A stretch of 10,597 nucleotides of DNA from Armatimonadota bacterium. Lineage in GTDB: Bacteria > Armatimonadota > Zipacnadia > Zipacnadales > FEN-943. The notes under the pieces are model-generated. The model saw only the letters and a program-made list of their open reading frames with translations. It was not told the origin of the DNA and searched no databases. Shown here piece after piece: positions 1-7,633 of the stretch. The DNA lies in contig JANZZA010000601.1 of assembly GCA_026419655.1 (NCBI GenBank), forward strand, positions 1-10,597. Direction: 5' to 3'. The position numbers and the translations under genes were made by a program. Position 1 is the first letter of the stretch, and each line of letters starts with the position of its first letter.

Positions 1-10
1 CCAGAAACAA

Positions 11-37
11 ACAGGTTTGGCAGTCCTGTCCTTTTTT
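11..37 (+). terminator. Weak candidate Rho-independent terminator upstream of moaC
   Basis: ACAGG (11-15) can pair with CCTGT (25-29) across a nine-base loop, and a run of six T follows at 32-37. The stem is only five base pairs, so it would be a weak terminator. It would end an upstream + strand gene outside the window and leave about 45 bases for a moaC promoter. If moaC is cotranscribed with upstream moa genes, this could instead be a chance hairpin or an attenuator. Confidence 0.35.
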
Positions 38-80
38 GCTGTGCAACGGAGTGTTTTCGAGGCGGATAAAGAAGCGCGCG

Positions 81-539
81 ATGATAGACATTTCGGGGAA
101 GGAGCCTACCACTCGGATGGCCGTGGCCGTGGCGCGGGTGCGGCTTTCGGCGGAGGCCCTAGAGGCTGTCCGCACAGGTATGCTGCCCAAGGGGCCAGCG
201 CAGGAAGTTGCCCGTCTGGCGGGCATTATGGCGGCCAAGAAGTGCTCCGAGCTTATTCCTTTTTGTCACCAGGTACCTCTCGACCAGGTACAGGTCGAGG
301 TAGCGGTGGGCCGAGATTGTGTTGAAATCCGTGCCACTGCCCGTGCCCGGGCGGCTACGGGCGTCGAGATGGAAGCCCTCACAGCCGTCGCGATTGCCGC
401 GCTGACCATTTACGATATGTGCAAGGCTCTTGACCCGGCAGCGACAATCACGGACGTGCGGGTGCTCCGCAAGACGGGTGGCAAGCACGGAGACTGGGCT
501 TTCGAGGAAGAAGAGCCGTGTCAGCCTGCGGACGAGTAG
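81..539 (+). CDS. moaC: Cyclic pyranopterin monophosphate synthase MoaC
   Basis: MoaC converts the MoaA product (3',8-cyclo-7,8-dihydro-GTP) to cyclic pyranopterin monophosphate, an early cytosolic step of molybdopterin synthesis. The 152-residue product is close to the usual length of about 160. Family landmarks are present: the helix with AGIMAAKK (48-54), the IPFCH motif with active-site His63, GVEMEAL with Glu96 and Glu98 (94-100), YDMCKALD with Asp112 and Lys115 (111-118), and the C-terminal KTGGKHG (131-137). The last is usually KSGGKSG, and the usual CHPL after the active-site His is CHQV here; both are mild variants. I chose the ATG at 81 because MIDIS matches the family N-terminus; the frame is open to a TTG at 36 but that extension looks non-homologous. 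The Shine-Dalgarno is weak (AAGAAG about six bases before). The 3' end overlaps the next gene by 22 bases, which suggests translational coupling. Confidence 0.95.
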   Translation: MIDISGKEPTTRMAVAVARVRLSAEALEAVRTGMLPKGPAQEVARLAGIMAAKKCSELIPFCHQVPLDQVQVEVAVGRDCVEIRATARARAATGVEMEALTAVAIAALTIYDMCKALDPAATITDVRVLRKTGGKHGDWAFEEEEPCQPADE

Positions 540-1498
540 TTGCGGTTTGCGTTGGCGAGACGAAGGGCACGCCCAAGCGGGCCGTACCGGAGGTCGAGTT
601 AGTCGCGGGGGTGGGCGTCACGGGCGACGCTCATGCGGGCGCCGGCCATCGCCAGGTCAGCCTTCTCGACCTGGCGGCCATCGAAGAGATGCGCGCCAGG
701 AGCCTCGAGCTGGACTTTGGGGCCTTTGGCGAAAATCTCGTCACAGAGGGCCTGGAGGTAGATAACCTGGGCATTGGCAGCGAGTTGTCTGTTGGCGCGG
801 CGCGTCTCTGCGTCACCCAAGTCGGCAAGACCTGTCACGACCCTTGTGCCATATTCCGCGCCGTCGGCCATTGCATTATGCCGGACCGGGGTGTTTTCCT
901 TGAGGTGCTCGAAGGCGGCGTCGTACGTCCTGGCGACGATGTGAATGTCGTTCGTCATGTCCCCCGGGCGACCATTCAGGTGGCTGTCATAACGGTAAGT
1001 GACCGCTCTTATCGCGGCGAGCGCCCAGATGCTTCTGGCCCGGCGTTGTGTGAGTATGTCCAGGGCGTGCTCGGCGCCCATGTCGCCCTGACCGCCGTCG
1101 TGCCGGACGAGATGGGCGCTATTGAGACTGCTCTCAAGAACGCCGTGGACCGGGGCCTTGACCTCATTTTCACCACTGGCGGGACGGGCTGTGGCCCACG
1201 AGACGTAACTCCAGAAGCCAGCCGGAAGGTTATCGAGCGGGACGTGCCGGGAATCGCCGAACACATTCGCGCACAGAGTTTTCAGCGCACGCCCCACGCC
1301 CTTTTGTCGCGGGCAGTAGCGGGCATCGCTCGCCGGTCTCTAATAATCAACCTTCCCGGGAGCCCGGCCGGGGCCGTCGAGAGCCTGCAAGCGGTCAAGG
1401 ACAGCCTGCCCCATGCGGTAGCGCTCCTTCGCGGCGAAGTTGCCGATTGCCACAAGCCGGCGGGAGAGGACCTGCCCGCCAAGGGTGGCCCATCTTAG
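518..1498 (+). CDS. MOSC domain-MogA/MoaB fusion protein (molybdenum cofactor biosynthesis)
   Basis: This 326-residue protein has two domains. Residues about 1-148 form a MOSC domain: GDAHAG (36-41), RQVSLL (45-50), GENLVTEG (71-78), VTQVGKTCHDPC (99-110) with Cys106 and Cys110 as candidates for the family's sulfur-carrying cysteine, MPDRGVF (121-127) and GGVVRPGD (133-140). Residues about 153-310 form a MogA/MoaB domain: VITVSDR (157-163), TTGGTGCGPRDVTPEA (219-234) with Asp229, and NLPGSPAG (278-285). MogA-type domains adenylate molybdopterin before metal insertion. MOSC domains bind or transfer sulfur or act on molybdenum-cofactor enzymes; the exact role here is unknown. The start is GTG at 518, preceded by GAGGAAGAA (504-512), inside the end of moaC. 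No signal peptide or membrane segment is visible, so it should be cytosolic. Similar fusions are, to my recollection, found in some anaerobic Firmicutes, but I know of no biochemical characterisation. Confidence 0.93.
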   Translation: MSACGRVVAVCVGETKGTPKRAVPEVELVAGVGVTGDAHAGAGHRQVSLLDLAAIEEMRARSLELDFGAFGENLVTEGLEVDNLGIGSELSVGAARLCVTQVGKTCHDPCAIFRAVGHCIMPDRGVFLEVLEGGVVRPGDDVNVVRHVPRATIQVAVITVSDRSYRGERPDASGPALCEYVQGVLGAHVALTAVVPDEMGAIETALKNAVDRGLDLIFTTGGTGCGPRDVTPEASRKVIERDVPGIAEHIRAQSFQRTPHALLSRAVAGIARRSLIINLPGSPAGAVESLQAVKDSLPHAVALLRGEVADCHKPAGEDLPAKGGPS

Positions 1499-2004
1499 CG
1501 GCGTCCTTCTCCTCGAGGTCAGTGGTGCCCGCGAAAAGGCAGCTAGGTCTTTGCGTGGGGCGTTGGGAGATTGTTGCAGAAGTTGCTTTACCAGGGCAGG
1601 CAGACCGCTGAAGGGTAAAAGGTCGGGCGCACAGCGTTGTATCCTTTTAACCCTGGGTAGGCTGGCACCAGTTTTTGCAAGAGTCCCCTTTTGTTACCTT
1701 TTGGTGACTGTTGCACAACCTGCTTAGGCGTAGCTACCGGCCCTTACGCAGGAAAGGTTGGCGCCGATAAGTTACACCGGACGCACGCGACTCACTCGTG
1801 AAGTGATGATTGTGGAGTAGTGACTTTCGGAGAGAGTTGTCCAGCCGCGCCGTGCTTACAGTATTCTCCTGTCCTGTTTCGCATGCCCGCGAGTGTGGGT
1901 GGAAAGTGAGTGAGAATGGTGTACGAAAAGGAGCCAGTTGATAGTCGCAGATTCGGCGAGGCTGCTGAGGGGCTGCCACACTGGTTGTCTGAGGTGGAAT
2001 AGGC
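1499..2004. other. 506-base convergent intergenic region, no gene recognised
   Basis: This gap lies between the 3' ends of the MOSC-MogA gene (+) and fdhD (-). Reading frames through it (for example about 1734-2129 on - and 1440-1727 on +) give proline/arginine/serine-rich proteins without recognisable motifs and run into the neighbouring genes in the wrong frame. I find no tRNA T-loop signature, rRNA fragment, insertion-sequence end or CRISPR repeat. The clearest structure is the hairpin at 1612-1654. A small six-pair hairpin with a TTTT loop lies at 1693-1708, without a following T run. At least one terminator is expected for two convergent operons, but no strong Rho-independent one is evident on either strand. 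Confidence 0.6.
1612..1654. repeat. Inverted repeat/hairpin in the convergent intergenic region
   Basis: The left arm AGGGTAAAAGG (1612-1622) pairs with CCTTTTAACCCT (1643-1654): eleven base pairs with one bulged A at 1650. The 20-base loop can form a small inner CGC/GCG helix. No T run follows on either strand, so it is not a textbook Rho-independent terminator. It may be a 3'-end RNA structure for one or both converging transcripts, or part of an unrecognised small RNA. Function unknown. Confidence 0.5.
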
Positions 2005-2802
2005 TCAAGAAGCCGCGTCGTAAGTACCGCCGGAATACAGGGTAAGGCTTTCGCCGCGGACAAAGCCGGCGAGGAACATTGACAGGCGGCGGGCCAGTCT
2101 GACGGCCGCCGTAGTGGGTGCGCTGACACCGGCTACGGCCCCAATGCCGGCCCGTGCGGCCTTTGCCAGCGTCTCTAACGAAATGCGCCCAGAAACCATG
2201 AGCACCGGACCTTCAATGGCAATGCCCTGTGAGTAGCACGCACCGATGGCCTTGTCCACGGCGTTGCACCTCCCTATGTCTTCGCGCACGACCACTGGCG
2301 CGTCAGCCGTCACGGGCGTCGTTGGAGCAAGGGCAACAGCGTGGGTGGCGCCTGTTGCCGCAAACAGCTTTTGGCCCGCCCGCATCAGTTCTGCTAGCAT
2401 CTGGAGGTCCTTTGCAGTGACTGGTGGAGCTGCTATAGCGGGAAGAGTCAGTGCGAGCGTCTCAATGGCGCGCGTGCCGCAAAGTCCGCACAGGCGCGCC
2501 CGGACATCTCCTGTTTCTCCTGCTTGTGCGGTGGGCGCCCGCCCACGAACTTCTACCTCGGCTTTGTCGCCGCCTTCGTAAAATTCCAGCCGCACTATAT
2601 CATCTGCCGAGGAGATTATCCCTTCCGTTAACAAGTAGCCCAGCACCAGGTCCCGGTCGTCCCCCGGCGTGCGCGTCAAGACCACTAAAGGCTCTCCGTC
2701 GAGGATTATAGTGAGAGGCCACTCGACAGCCACCCGGCGCGTCACTGCAGTCCATGTGGCTCCGTCCCATACTCGGCACTTAAACTCTTCGTATTGTGCC
2801 AA
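2005..2802 (-). CDS. fdhD: Formate dehydrogenase accessory sulfurtransferase FdhD
   Basis: FdhD moves sulfur from a cysteine desulfurase to the bis-MGD cofactor of formate dehydrogenase and is needed for its activity. Numbering from the longest possible start (TTG 2865, 286 residues), landmarks are PLTIILDGEPL (50-60), the sulfur-transfer motif CGLC (Cys126, Cys129), REDIGRCNAVDK (194-205), VSGRISLE (224-231), GVSAPTTAAVRLA (246-258) and the C-terminal GFVRGESLTLYSG (267-279). Cys200 stands where most family members I know have His (GRHNA). The start is uncertain. TTG 2865 has AGGA directly abutting it, which is too close. TTG 2802 has GGTGAG four bases upstream and gives 265 residues, near the family length, so I prefer it; GTG 2811 is a third option. 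The gene follows fdhA in the same direction, matching the fdsGBAC order of soluble NAD-dependent formate dehydrogenases. Confidence 0.93.
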   Translation of the reverse strand: MAQYEEFKCRVWDGATWTAVTRRVAVEWPLTIILDGEPLVVLTRTPGDDRDLVLGYLLTEGIISSADDIVRLEFYEGGDKAEVEVRGRAPTAQAGETGDVRARLCGLCGTRAIETLALTLPAIAAPPVTAKDLQMLAELMRAGQKLFAATGATHAVALAPTTPVTADAPVVVREDIGRCNAVDKAIGACYSQGIAIEGPVLMVSGRISLETLAKAARAGIGAVAGVSAPTTAAVRLARRLSMFLAGFVRGESLTLYSGGTYDAAS

Positions 2803-3001
2803 GCCACTCACCGCCCGAGCTGGATAGCTGCATAGGGGCCGCTTTGCTGTGCCCCTTGGAGTCAATCCTGGTAGTGTCTTGCGCAGCCGTCTCTAAGATT
2901 TTGGCGCTGTGGAGCAGGGCGTGTCTGGGCAAGCGACGACGGCCATGAAAACAATACAGCAACTTTTATCGCCGTCAGGCTATCGCTTTACGCTCTTGCA
3001 G

Positions 3002-5707
3002 TTAGCCCTCGGAGGCCGCCAGGGCGGCCACAGGCTCCAACCTCGCCGCGCATACCTTGTACTCGGCCGTGAGCGTTATGTTGTCGTAGGCGTCAATCGT
3101 CAAGGCATTGGCAGGCTGCTCGGCGAAGTGGAAGGGCATCCAGATTTTCCCCGGCTGGACGCGGTCGGTGACCCAGGCCCTCACCGTGACCTCGCCTCGC
3201 CGCGTGCTGACGCGTACCATGTCCTCGTGCCTGATGCCCAGGCGCTCGGCGTCCTGGGGTGAAATCTCGACAAAAGCCTCGGGCTGGCGCTCCACGCTTG
3301 CCCGACTGCGCCGCGTCATTGTGCCCACGTTGTAGTGATACAGCGTCCGGCCGGTAATGAGCGTGAAGGGATACTCCTCGTCCGGCAGCTCGGCGGGCGG
3401 GCGGTGGTCAATCGGATAAAACTTACCCAGTCCGCGCGTAAAGCGGCCCTGGTGCAGGAACTTTGTCCCGGGATGGTCTTTGGAGGGGCAGGGCCACTGG
3501 ATTCCGGCCCGGTCAATGCGCGCATAGTCAATGCCGGCGAAAATGGGACAGAGGCCGGCGATTTCATCCCAGACTTCAGATGCGTGCTCGTAATTCCAAT
3601 CGTATCCCATGCGGCGGGCCACCTCGACCAGTATCTGCCAGTCCGGCTTGCTTTCGCCTCGCGGGGTTATGGCCTGCCGTACCCGCTGAACGCGCCGCTC
3701 AGTGTTGGTGAAAGTCCCGTCTTTTTCGGCAAAGGAGGTCGCTGGTAGTACCACATCTGCATATTTTGCTGTCTCGCAAAAGAAAATATCGTGGACTACC
3801 AGGAAATCGAGTTTACGGCATGCCTCGATGGTGCGGCCCATGTGTGGCTCGCTCATCACAATGTCCTCGCCCATGACATACAAGGCCTTGACGTTGCCCT
3901 GGAGGGCCTGCTCGATCATTTCTGTATTCGTCCAGCCATTCTTGAGGGGTAGCTCACGGCCATAGGCGGCGGAGAACTTGTCCCGGGCCGCCGGGTCTTC
4001 GACCTTTTGGTAGCCTGGATAGTAGTTTGGGAGTGCGCCCATGTCACAGGCACCCTGCACGTTGTTCTGCCCGCGCAAGGGATTGACGCCGGTGCTTTCG
4101 CGGCCGACGTGGCCGGTGAGCATGGCCAGGTTGGCGATGGAGCGTACGTTGTCAGTGCCGCAAACGTGCTCTGTGACGCCCAGGGTGTAGAAAATGCCCG
4201 CCTTGTCCGTGGTGGCGTAGATGCGGGCAGCCTTGCGGATGTCCTCGGCGGCCACTCCACAAAGAGGAGCCACATCCTCGGGCCGATACCGCATGACGAC
4301 TTCCTTCAGCTCCTCGAAGCCCTCAGTGCGCGCGGCAATAAATTCCTTATCTTCGAGGCCTTCTTCCAGGATTGTGTACATCATCGCGTTGAGTAGCGGT
4401 ATGTCTGTGCCCGGATTTATCTGCAGGTGGATGGCTGCCATCTCGACGAGGGGGATGCGGCGAGGGTCTACGACGATTATCGTTGCTCCACGGCGCCAGG
4501 CCCGCTTCATTTCCAGGCCAATCACGGGATGAGCCTCGGTAGTGTTCGAGCCGATGACGAGAAGGCAGTCGCAATTGCGGATTTCTTCAATGGAGTTAGT
4601 CATGGCGCCGCTGCCGAAGGACATGGCCAGGCCAGCGACGCTTGGCGCGTGACAGGTGCGCGCGCACTGGTCCACGTTGTGGGTCCCGATGACCTGCCGC
4701 GCCAGCTTTTGCATCAGGTAGTTTTCCTCGTTGGTGCAGCGTGCGGACGCTACGAAGCCAAGAGCATCTGGCCCGTAAGTGTCGCGGATTTCGGTCAGCC
4801 GGCGTGCTATAAGGTCCAGCGCTTCATCCCAGCTCGCTTCTACCAGTTCGCCGTTCTTGCGGATAAGAGGTGTCCTCAGTCGGTCGGGCGCATCAATGAA
4901 TTCGTACCCAAAGCGTCCCTTGACGCAGAGGTTGCCGTGATTAGGAGGAATAGTTGGGTCGGCCGTGACCTGCACTACCTCGTCCTTATAGACGTTCAGC
5001 TCCATGGAACAACCCACACCACAATATGGACAGGTGGTACGGACTTTCTGGTAGTCTTTGGGTCGGCCGCGCTCGATGGCCCGCTGCACCATGAGCGCCC
5101 CAGTCGGGCAAACATCCACACATTGGCCGCAAAGCTCGCACTCCGTGTCCCAGTTGAGTCCGCCGGGCGGCTCGGCGACCTGGGTATCGAAACCACGTCC
5201 CACGAAATCTACTGCTCCTACCGCCTGTAGCTCAGCACACAGCCGCACGCACTTGCCGCACAGTATGCATAGCTCGGGGTCGCGGTAGATGACAGCGTTT
5301 CCCACGGCCTCGACGAGCACCGGGCGCTCGTGGGGGACCGGCGGACAATCCTCGACCTTCAGCTCATAAGCCAGGTCCTGCAGGTCGCAGGCGCCAGTCT
5401 TGGGGCATGTCAGACACTCGCGCGGGTGGTCAGAGAGAATCAGCTCCAGGAGCGTGCGCCGCAGTTCTCGCAGATTGTCCGTGTCTGTGTAGACGACCAT
5501 GCCGTCCTGCGCGGCAGTAGTGCAGGAAGTTACCGGTTCAGGCCAGCCCTCAATCTCAACCAGACATAACCTGCACGCTCCATAGGGCTCAAGACGTGGG
5601 TCATAGCACAGATGCGGGATGTCAATACCAGCGTCCAGAGCGGCTTGCAAAATAGTTGTTCCCTCCGCTGCCTCGACACGCCGGCCGTTAATCGTCAAAG
5701 CGATCAT
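3002..5707 (-). CDS. fdhA: Formate dehydrogenase catalytic (alpha) subunit, Cys-type, NuoG-like N-terminus
   Basis: This 901-residue protein oxidises formate to CO2 (or the reverse) at a bis-MGD Mo or W centre. The NuoG-like N-terminus holds a [2Fe-2S] site (Cys34, 45, 48, 62), a His-Cys [4Fe-4S] site (His94, Cys98, 101, 107) and a two-cluster ferredoxin module (Cys147, 150, 153, 157 and Cys190, 193, 196, 200). The catalytic part begins with CPYCGVGC (Cys226, 229, 233) plus Cys261, followed by Lys263. The active-site segment is NVDQCARTCHAPSVAGL (344-360). Cys352 (codon TGT, 4652-4654) and His353 occupy the Sec-His pair of selenoenzymes. The C-terminus (from about 750) is the molybdopterin dinucleotide-binding domain. 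The ATG at 5707 has GAGGTGG five bases upstream. Length and domain order match the NADP-linked FdhA of Moorella (about 900 residues). No Tat signal or membrane segment is seen, so it is cytosolic. It lies 81 bases downstream of the NuoF-like gene. Confidence 0.96.
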   Translation of the reverse strand: MIALTINGRRVEAAEGTTILQAALDAGIDIPHLCYDPRLEPYGACRLCLVEIEGWPEPVTSCTTAAQDGMVVYTDTDNLRELRRTLLELILSDHPRECLTCPKTGACDLQDLAYELKVEDCPPVPHERPVLVEAVGNAVIYRDPELCILCGKCVRLCAELQAVGAVDFVGRGFDTQVAEPPGGLNWDTECELCGQCVDVCPTGALMVQRAIERGRPKDYQKVRTTCPYCGVGCSMELNVYKDEVVQVTADPTIPPNHGNLCVKGRFGYEFIDAPDRLRTPLIRKNGELVEASWDEALDLIARRLTEIRDTYGPDALGFVASARCTNEENYLMQKLARQVIGTHNVDQCARTCHAPSVAGLAMSFGSGAMTNSIEEIRNCDCLLVIGSNTTEAHPVIGLEMKRAWRRGATIIVVDPRRIPLVEMAAIHLQINPGTDIPLLNAMMYTILEEGLEDKEFIAARTEGFEELKEVVMRYRPEDVAPLCGVAAEDIRKAARIYATTDKAGIFYTLGVTEHVCGTDNVRSIANLAMLTGHVGRESTGVNPLRGQNNVQGACDMGALPNYYPGYQKVEDPAARDKFSAAYGRELPLKNGWTNTEMIEQALQGNVKALYVMGEDIVMSEPHMGRTIEACRKLDFLVVHDIFFCETAKYADVVLPATSFAEKDGTFTNTERRVQRVRQAITPRGESKPDWQILVEVARRMGYDWNYEHASEVWDEIAGLCPIFAGIDYARIDRAGIQWPCPSKDHPGTKFLHQGRFTRGLGKFYPIDHRPPAELPDEEYPFTLITGRTLYHYNVGTMTRRSRASVERQPEAFVEISPQDAERLGIRHEDMVRVSTRRGEVTVRAWVTDRVQPGKIWMPFHFAEQPANALTIDAYDNITLTAEYKVCAARLEPVAALAASEG

Positions 5708-5788
5708 TTGTCCACCTCATTTCGCTTGCTTTGCTGCCCCTAATCGCCCGGCAAGGTCCTATTGGTGAGCTTGGGCGATGGTCACTTC

Positions 5789-7633
5789 TCATACAACTTC
5801 TATGGCCTCGAACTTGCACGTGGCGCGGCAGAGACCGCATCTGGTGCACAGGGCCTGGTCTATGACGTGAGTTTGCTTGGGCTCTCCGGAAATAGCGTTT
5901 ACGGGGCAGACCCTGGCGCATGCCGTACAGCCCGTGCACGCGTCGGCCATTATGCGGTAGGTTATCAGGGCGCGGCAGTAATGAGCCGGACATCGCTTGT
6001 CAACAACGTGCGCGTCGTATTCGTCGCGAAAATAGCGCAGGGTTGACAGGACCGGATTCGGCGCCGTCTGTCCCAGGCCGCACAGAGAAGTCTTTTTTAC
6101 CACAAGGGCCAGCCGTTCTAACCTTTCTACGTCCTCGAGCGTACCGTCGCCGGCTGTTATGCGCTCCAGGATCTCAAGCATGCGGCGCGTACCGATGCGG
6201 CAGGGCACGCATTTGCCGCAGGACTCGCGCTGTGTGAACTCCAGGAAGTAGCGAGCGATGTCAACCATGCAGGTGTCTTCATCGAGCACAATCAGGCCAC
6301 CAGACCCCATAATCGTGCCGATGGCGCGCACTGAATCGTAGTCTATGGGCGTATCGAGGTACTGTGCTGGCACACAACCGCCCGAAGGGCCGCCTATCTG
6401 TGCGGCTTTGAAGGCTTTGCCGTTGCGCACTCCCCCGCCGATGTCGAAGACAATTTGCCTCAGGGTAGTGCCCATCGGCACCTCAACCAGTCCCGTGTTG
6501 TTGACCTTGCCCGCCAGCGCGAAAATCTTCGTGCCCTTGCTTCTTTCCGTGCCAATGGCCGCATACCATTCGTGGCCGTTGAGAATGATGGCTGGCACAT
6601 TGGCAAGGGTCTCGACGTTATTGATCACGGTAGGCTTGCCGCGGTAGCCCTTTTGGGCCGGGAAGGGCGGCCTGGGCCTGGGCATGCCCCGCCTGCCCTC
6701 GAGGGAAGCAATGAGAGCCGTTTCTTCTCCGCACACAAAGGCTCCAGCTCCCTCGTGTACGGTGATGTCGAAATGGAAACCGGAGCCAAGTATATCCTGG
6801 CCCAAAAGACCGGCCTCGCGAGCTTGTTCAATAGCGCGGGCCGCGTGACGGACAGCTATGGGATACTCCGTCCGCACATAGATAATCCCTTGATTAGCCC
6901 CCACCGCGTAGCCGGCGATAATCATCCCCTCGATGACGGCGTGCGGGGCGCCCTCTAAGAGGCTACGATCCATGAAGGCACCTGGGTCGCCCTCATCCGC
7001 ATTGCAGATGACGTACTTGTGATCGCCCGGTTGTTGACGGCAAATCTGCCACTTTGTGCCTGTCGGGAATCCAGCCCCACCGCGACCGCGCAAACCGGAT
7101 AACTCTATCTCCTCGATGACTTCCTCTGGCGACATTTCCACCAGGGCCCGGGCCGCCGCAGCGTAACCGTCCCAGCGGATGTAGCCTTCCAGGTCTAGCG
7201 GCTCCAGGTCAGTGTTGTACCGCAAAACCACGCGCTTCTGAGCGCTGTAGAAAGGCACGTCGTAGTCATGCACGTACTCTTCGCCGGTCGCCGGGTCGCG
7301 GTACAACAAATCCCGTGCTATCTCTCCCCGCAGTCCTGTTTCCTCCACTATTCTGGGCACAGCTTCCACGGAGACCCTGGGGTAGAAAATCCTCTCCGGA
7401 TGGACAATTACTACCGGCCCCTGCTCGCATAGACCGTGACAGCCGGTGCGCGCAACCCGGACCTTGTCGGCTATGCCCCGGCGCCGGACTTCATCCTCGA
7501 AGGCCTGGGCGACCGTGCCCGCGCCTACAGCGAGGCAACCCGTCGAGCAGACGGCAATAGTACGGTAGTTCGGCTCGGTTGCCTGCGAGGCTTTGACCGC
7601 AGCCAGGTCCGCGGGTGAGCGCATAGTCTTCAT
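5789..7633 (-). CDS. Formate dehydrogenase beta subunit, NuoF/HydB-like NAD(P)- and FMN-binding protein
   Basis: This 614-residue diaphorase subunit should pass electrons between FdhA and NAD(P) through FMN. An N-terminal thioredoxin-like [2Fe-2S] domain has Cys29, Cys33, Cys65 and Cys69. The NuoF core shows GRGGAGFPTGTKW (183-195), NADEGDPGAFMDRSLLE (211-227), GAGAFVCGEETALIASLEG (295-313) and PTVINNVET (334-342), followed by an SLBB region. The [4Fe-4S] site is SCGKCVPC (Cys472, 475, 478) plus Cys518. A C-terminal ferredoxin domain has two more [4Fe-4S] sites (Cys566, 569, 572, 576 and Cys596, 599, 602, 606). This layout equals HydB of trimeric NAD-linked or bifurcating hydrogenases and FdhB of Moorella-type enzymes rather than plain complex I NuoF (about 450 residues). 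The ATG at 7633 overlaps the previous stop as ATGA, with AGGAG nine bases upstream. Cytosolic. NAD versus NADP preference cannot be read from the sequence by eye. Confidence 0.95.
   Translation of the reverse strand: MKTMRSPADLAAVKASQATEPNYRTIAVCSTGCLAVGAGTVAQAFEDEVRRRGIADKVRVARTGCHGLCEQGPVVIVHPERIFYPRVSVEAVPRIVEETGLRGEIARDLLYRDPATGEEYVHDYDVPFYSAQKRVVLRYNTDLEPLDLEGYIRWDGYAAAARALVEMSPEEVIEEIELSGLRGRGGAGFPTGTKWQICRQQPGDHKYVICNADEGDPGAFMDRSLLEGAPHAVIEGMIIAGYAVGANQGIIYVRTEYPIAVRHAARAIEQAREAGLLGQDILGSGFHFDITVHEGAGAFVCGEETALIASLEGRRGMPRPRPPFPAQKGYRGKPTVINNVETLANVPAIILNGHEWYAAIGTERSKGTKIFALAGKVNNTGLVEVPMGTTLRQIVFDIGGGVRNGKAFKAAQIGGPSGGCVPAQYLDTPIDYDSVRAIGTIMGSGGLIVLDEDTCMVDIARYFLEFTQRESCGKCVPCRIGTRRMLEILERITAGDGTLEDVERLERLALVVKKTSLCGLGQTAPNPVLSTLRYFRDEYDAHVVDKRCPAHYCRALITYRIMADACTGCTACARVCPVNAISGEPKQTHVIDQALCTRCGLCRATCKFEAIEVV

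Noticed and set aside
599..1297. 232-codon open frame on the - strand
   Set aside because: It is antisense to the MOSC-MogA gene, which has clear motifs on the + strand throughout the same interval.
1662..1676. CTGG-CA-CCAG followed by TTTTT as a terminator after the MOSC-MogA gene
   Set aside because: The stem is four pairs with a two-base loop, which is not sterically reasonable as drawn; alternative pairings are no better.
1499..2004. A tRNA, especially tRNA-Sec (selC), near the formate dehydrogenase genes
   Set aside because: A stretch near 1829-1870 begins GGAGAGAG and ends TTCTCCT, which recalls an acceptor stem. No T-loop GTTCRA signature, anticodon arm or CCA-adjacent geometry could be drawn, and FdhA uses Cys rather than Sec.
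1734..2129. 131-codon frame on the - strand at the end of fdhD
   Set aside because: It overlaps the 3' end of fdhD out of frame, has a low-complexity Pro/Ser/Arg/Thr composition, no recognisable motif and no clear ribosome binding site.
4427..5230. 267-codon open frame on the + strand
   Set aside because: It lies antisense inside fdhA, whose - strand product has continuous family motifs. The + product shows no recognisable domain; long antisense frames are common in GC-rich genes.
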